Made by a program: the position numbers and the translations under genes
NCBI GenBank assembly: GCA_012728025.1
Contig: JAAYFX010000007.1
Span: forward strand, 1 to 6,276
DNA length: 6,276 nucleotides
Source: Clostridiales bacterium
Lineage (GTDB): Bacteria > Bacillota > Clostridia > Oscillospirales > Oscillospiraceae
Direction of reading: 5' to 3'
Notes under the pieces: model-generated
Told to the model about the DNA's origin: nothing
The model's input: only the letters and a program-made list of their open reading frames with translations
Database searches by the model: none
In this document: piece after piece, positions 5,219 to 6,276 of the stretch
Position numbering within the stretch: the first letter of the stretch is position 1
How the letters are laid out: every line of letters begins with the position of its first letter

Positions 5219-5401
5219 ATGGCAAGAATGATATGTCCCACCTGCGATTTTATCTATGACGAGTTTTACGGCGGTCCTGCACCTGGCATAGAGCCGGGGA
5301 CAACATGGGAGACCCTGCCTGAAAAATGGCACTGCCCCCATTGCGGAGAGCCGAAAAAGGGCTTTGAAAAGCTTGAAACAAGCTATGATAAAGAAGACTA
5401 A
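5219..5401 (+). CDS. Rubredoxin
   Basis: This is a 60-aa rubredoxin, a small soluble electron carrier holding one iron atom on four cysteines. Both knuckles are present, Cys6-x2-Cys9 and Cys39-x2-Cys42, with the family spacing and the internal signature YGGPAPGIEPGTTWETLPEKW. Proteins of this kind pass electrons to oxygen- and peroxide-detoxifying enzymes in anaerobes; none of these partners is encoded here. The residue after Cys9 is Asp, where most rubredoxins have Gly, and the second knuckle reads CPHCG. The C-terminal tail is acidic and slightly extended. AGGAGG stands 7 nt before the ATG. A hairpin GCGCA/TGCGC (13 nt) directly precedes this site, and the alternative CCTG/CAGG would cover its first bases. 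A long GC hairpin follows the gene. Confidence 0.95.
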   Translation: MARMICPTCDFIYDEFYGGPAPGIEPGTTWETLPEKWHCPHCGEPKKGFEKLETSYDKED

Positions 5402-5409
5402 AACATTGT

Positions 5410-5435
5410 CGGCGGCAGGCTAATGCCTGCCGCCG
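5410..5435 (+). terminator. Strong hairpin after rubredoxin, probable transcript end
   Basis: CGGCGGCAGGC (5410-5420) and GCCTGCCGCCG (5425-5435) form a perfect 11-bp GC-rich stem with a TAAT loop, starting 8 nt after the rubredoxin stop codon. It lacks an immediate T-run. A second small hairpin, CTGC/GCAG (5436-5449), follows and leads into the T-rich stretch GGTTTCCGTTTTCTTT. It may terminate transcription inefficiently or protect the 3' end of the short mRNA. Confidence 0.55.
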
Positions 5436-5564
5436 CTGCAAATGCGCAGGGTTTCCGTTTTCTTTCAGGGGAAAATATGCTTTGCATCTTTTGAATATAG
5501 GCAAAAGCTTAAAAAAGCATTTCTGTGTTGTGTGTTTTGATTTTGTATAAAGGAGGAGTCCAAA

Positions 5565-6276
5565 ATGGAAAACAAAACAGCCATTATATTAATTCATGGC
5601 TACATGGGCAGCCCCAGACAGTTTGATGGCATAAGAAAAGAGCTTGGGGATTTTGAGGGTGATATATATTGCTTGACTTTGCCCGGCCACGAAAAGGACG
5701 CTTCCGAATTTATAAAAACAGACCGCTTCCAATGGCAGCAATATACCGAGGATTTTATAGATGGCCTGCGGGGCGAATACGAAAGGCTTATTCTTGTGGG
5801 CCATTCCATGGGTGGGCTTATAGCTGTGCAAGCGGCCATAAACAAGGCGGAAAAGATTGTGGGAGTAATCGCAATCGGCTTTCCCATAAAAGTAACTGTT
5901 CGGAGGGCGTGGATAAAAAACGGCCTTTTGGCCTCAAGACCCTGCCGTGAAAACGAAAGTGAGCTGGTCAAGGCGGCTCGCAGTATGTCCGGAGTCAAAA
6001 TGTCAAGGCCCACAGATTATGTAAGAACCTTGCCCTGCTCGTCGCAATTTTTGCGGCTTGCCAGACTAAGCCGCAAGGAGTTGTCAAGGCTTTCTGTACC
6101 CCTGACGGTAATAAACTTTGAAAATGATGAAATTGTATCTAAGGGAACAAAGCTTTTTGTTGAAAAAAGCCTGCCTTCGGCAAAGATACTCATGCTCCAC
6201 GGTTCTTATCACTTTCTTTTTACAGCAGATGAGGTTGGGCTTATGGCCAATGAAATAAAAGCAATGGCGGGGAGCA
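5565..6276 (+). CDS. Alpha/beta hydrolase, esterase/lipase-like (cut by window end)
   Basis: The open frame runs from the ATG to the last base, giving 237 residues with no stop, so the C terminus lies outside. It is a single-domain alpha/beta hydrolase of the carboxylesterase/monoacylglycerol-lipase type and is cytoplasmic: there is no signal peptide. The oxyanion-loop motif IHGYMGSP is at residues 10-17. The nucleophile elbow is GHSMGG with Ser81, the acid is most likely Asp188 in NFENDEIVS, and the catalytic His216 lies in HGSYHFLF. A lid region occupies roughly 105-175. All three triad residues are therefore inside the window and few residues should be missing. AAAGGAGGAG (about 5549-5558) gives a strong ribosome binding site. 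The substrate cannot be deduced; short acyl esters are usual in this family. It is 163 bp from rubredoxin, past a strong hairpin, so it is probably transcribed separately. Confidence 0.88.
   Translation, partial: MENKTAIILIHGYMGSPRQFDGIRKELGDFEGDIYCLTLPGHEKDASEFIKTDRFQWQQYTEDFIDGLRGEYERLILVGHSMGGLIAVQAAINKAEKIVGVIAIGFPIKVTVRRAWIKNGLLASRPCRENESELVKAARSMSGVKMSRPTDYVRTLPCSSQFLRLARLSRKELSRLSVPLTVINFENDEIVSKGTKLFVEKSLPSAKILMLHGSYHFLFTADEVGLMANEIKAMAGS

Noticed and set aside
5547..5552. TATAAA as a -10 element for the alpha/beta hydrolase
   Set aside because: Transcription from it would start after or within the ribosome binding site, which would be lost from the mRNA.
5600..6013. Minus-strand open frame across the alpha/beta hydrolase
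   Set aside because: The plus-strand frame contains the complete catalytic triad and a strong ribosome binding site, so the antisense frame is a shadow.

Overview
The window reads as chromosome from a Gram-positive anaerobe of the class Clostridia. The evidence is indirect: strong AGGAGG-type ribosome binding sites, moderate-to-low GC with AT-rich intergenic DNA, a rubredoxin, a bacterial FmdE homologue, a DUF2156 protein and the long (~395 aa) bacterial form of the CofE-like family. The genus cannot be told from sequence alone. No rRNA, complete tRNA, CRISPR array, insertion sequence or phage gene is visible.

Layout. Positions 18-3129 hold three minus-strand genes read right to left: a CofE-like (coenzyme F420-0:glutamate ligase family) protein, a DUF2156 (LPG-synthase C-terminal family) protein and a GNAT acetyltransferase. 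Spacing is 55 bp between the first two and about 80 bp between the last two. They are probably one transcription unit from a promoter near 3194-3222. A ribosome-binding-site-like sequence at 11-17 suggests that the unit continues past the left edge.

Positions 3130-3682 are a 553-bp divergent intergenic region. It contains the minus-strand promoter and leader, a 141-bp segment bounded by a 13-bp perfect inverted repeat (3280-3420), and then a complete control region for the rightward gene mntP. That region has a sigma-A-type promoter (3473-3501), a structured leader that fits the yybP-ykoY manganese riboswitch (about 3509-3597), and an intrinsic terminator (3640-3667) ending only 15 nt before the mntP start codon.

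Positions 3683-6276 are rightward: mntP (manganese exporter), an fmdE-family zinc-ribbon protein, a rubredoxin, and an alpha/beta hydrolase cut by the window end. Gaps of 160-240 bp, each with hairpins and in two cases a recognisable -10 element, suggest separate transcription rather than one operon.

How the genes work together. The best supported logic is manganese homeostasis: Mn2+ binding to the leader would relieve termination and switch on the exporter. The leftward trio joins a ligase-like protein to two acyl/aminoacyl-transferase-fold proteins; its shared substrate is unknown, which makes it the least understood part of the window. FmdE and rubredoxin fit an anaerobic redox lifestyle but sit here without obvious partner genes.
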